Shown one piece after another: positions 20,455 to 20,548 of a stretch of DNA of 20,548 bases. The stretch's first letter is position 1. Each line of letters starts with the position of its first letter. The notes beneath the pieces are model-generated. The model saw only the letters and a program-made list of their open reading frames with translations, was not told where the DNA came from and searched no databases. The position numbers and the translations under genes were made by a program. Source of the DNA: Ophioceras dolichostomum (taxonomy: Eukaryota; Ascomycota; Sordariomycetes; Magnaporthales; Ophioceraceae); the NCBI GenBank assembly GCA_003049485.1, contig PYST01000464.1, positions 5,455-26,002 of the forward strand. The letters run 5' to 3'.

Positions 20455-20516
20455 GGTCTTTGTGACGCGTAGAATAGCCACGTACAAAAGAAAAGAGAGA
20501 GCGTTGTGCGTTAGCT

Positions 20517-20545
20517 AGGTGCGCTCCTTCTGGAAGGGCGCACCT
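20517..20545. repeat. Strong hairpin / inverted repeat at window edge
   Basis: AGGTGCGC (20517-20524) and GCGCACCT (20538-20545) pair perfectly over 8 bp. After a single bulged T, CCTT (20526-20529) and AAGG (20534-20537) add 4 bp around the loop CTGG. The intact 12-bp stem is unlikely by chance in a short spacer. It could be a transposon end, a protein-binding palindrome or an RNA hairpin. Confidence 0.55.
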
Positions 20546-20548
20546 CTA

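Overview
The window reads as a piece of a filamentous ascomycete nuclear genome, probably a Sordariomycete-type plant-biomass degrader. Genes are split by short introns of about 55-210 nt with GT...AG ends and CTAAC/CTGAC-like branch points. The genes are well spaced and monocistronic, coding DNA is GC-rich, and the protein families are typical of fungi (ankyrin-CorA fusion, S28 acid prolyl peptidase, CBM1-GH5 mannanase). No rRNA, tRNA, CRISPR or bacterial-type operon was seen. All exon models were built by eye from splice signals, phase and family motifs.

Layout. About 189-1777 (-): a Gln/Tyr/Pro-rich protein with a Cys-rich C-terminus, whose reading frame is broken or carries unresolved introns. 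3015-6946 (-): a large two-exon ankyrin-repeat/CorA-like membrane protein. 8440-10409 (+): a secreted three-exon S28 serine peptidase. 12048-12851 (+): a Cys-rich single-pass membrane protein. 13549-15112 (-): a secreted four-exon endo-beta-1,4-mannanase with an N-terminal cellulose-binding module. 16831-18261 (-): a second, unrelated-looking CorA-like membrane protein that carries an in-frame TAG and an apparent frameshift and is probably a pseudogene. 18291-18519: a candidate solo LTR next to it. 18988-19965 (+): a disordered Ser/Pro/Gln-rich ORF. At the right edge (about 20326-20454, -) is an exon-like stretch, followed by a strong hairpin at 20517-20545.

The clean genes do not form one pathway. 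The mannanase and the S28 peptidase are both secreted hydrolases that fit a saprotrophic or plant-associated lifestyle. The two CorA-like proteins and the Cys-rich protein are membrane proteins of unknown substrate. The right third (16.8-20.5 kb) is the most accessory-looking part: damaged gene, retroelement remnant, low-complexity ORF and inverted repeat. No convincing new multi-gene system is visible. The most promising leads are the GMN-less ankyrin-CorA fusion and the damaged CorA-like locus beside the LTR.
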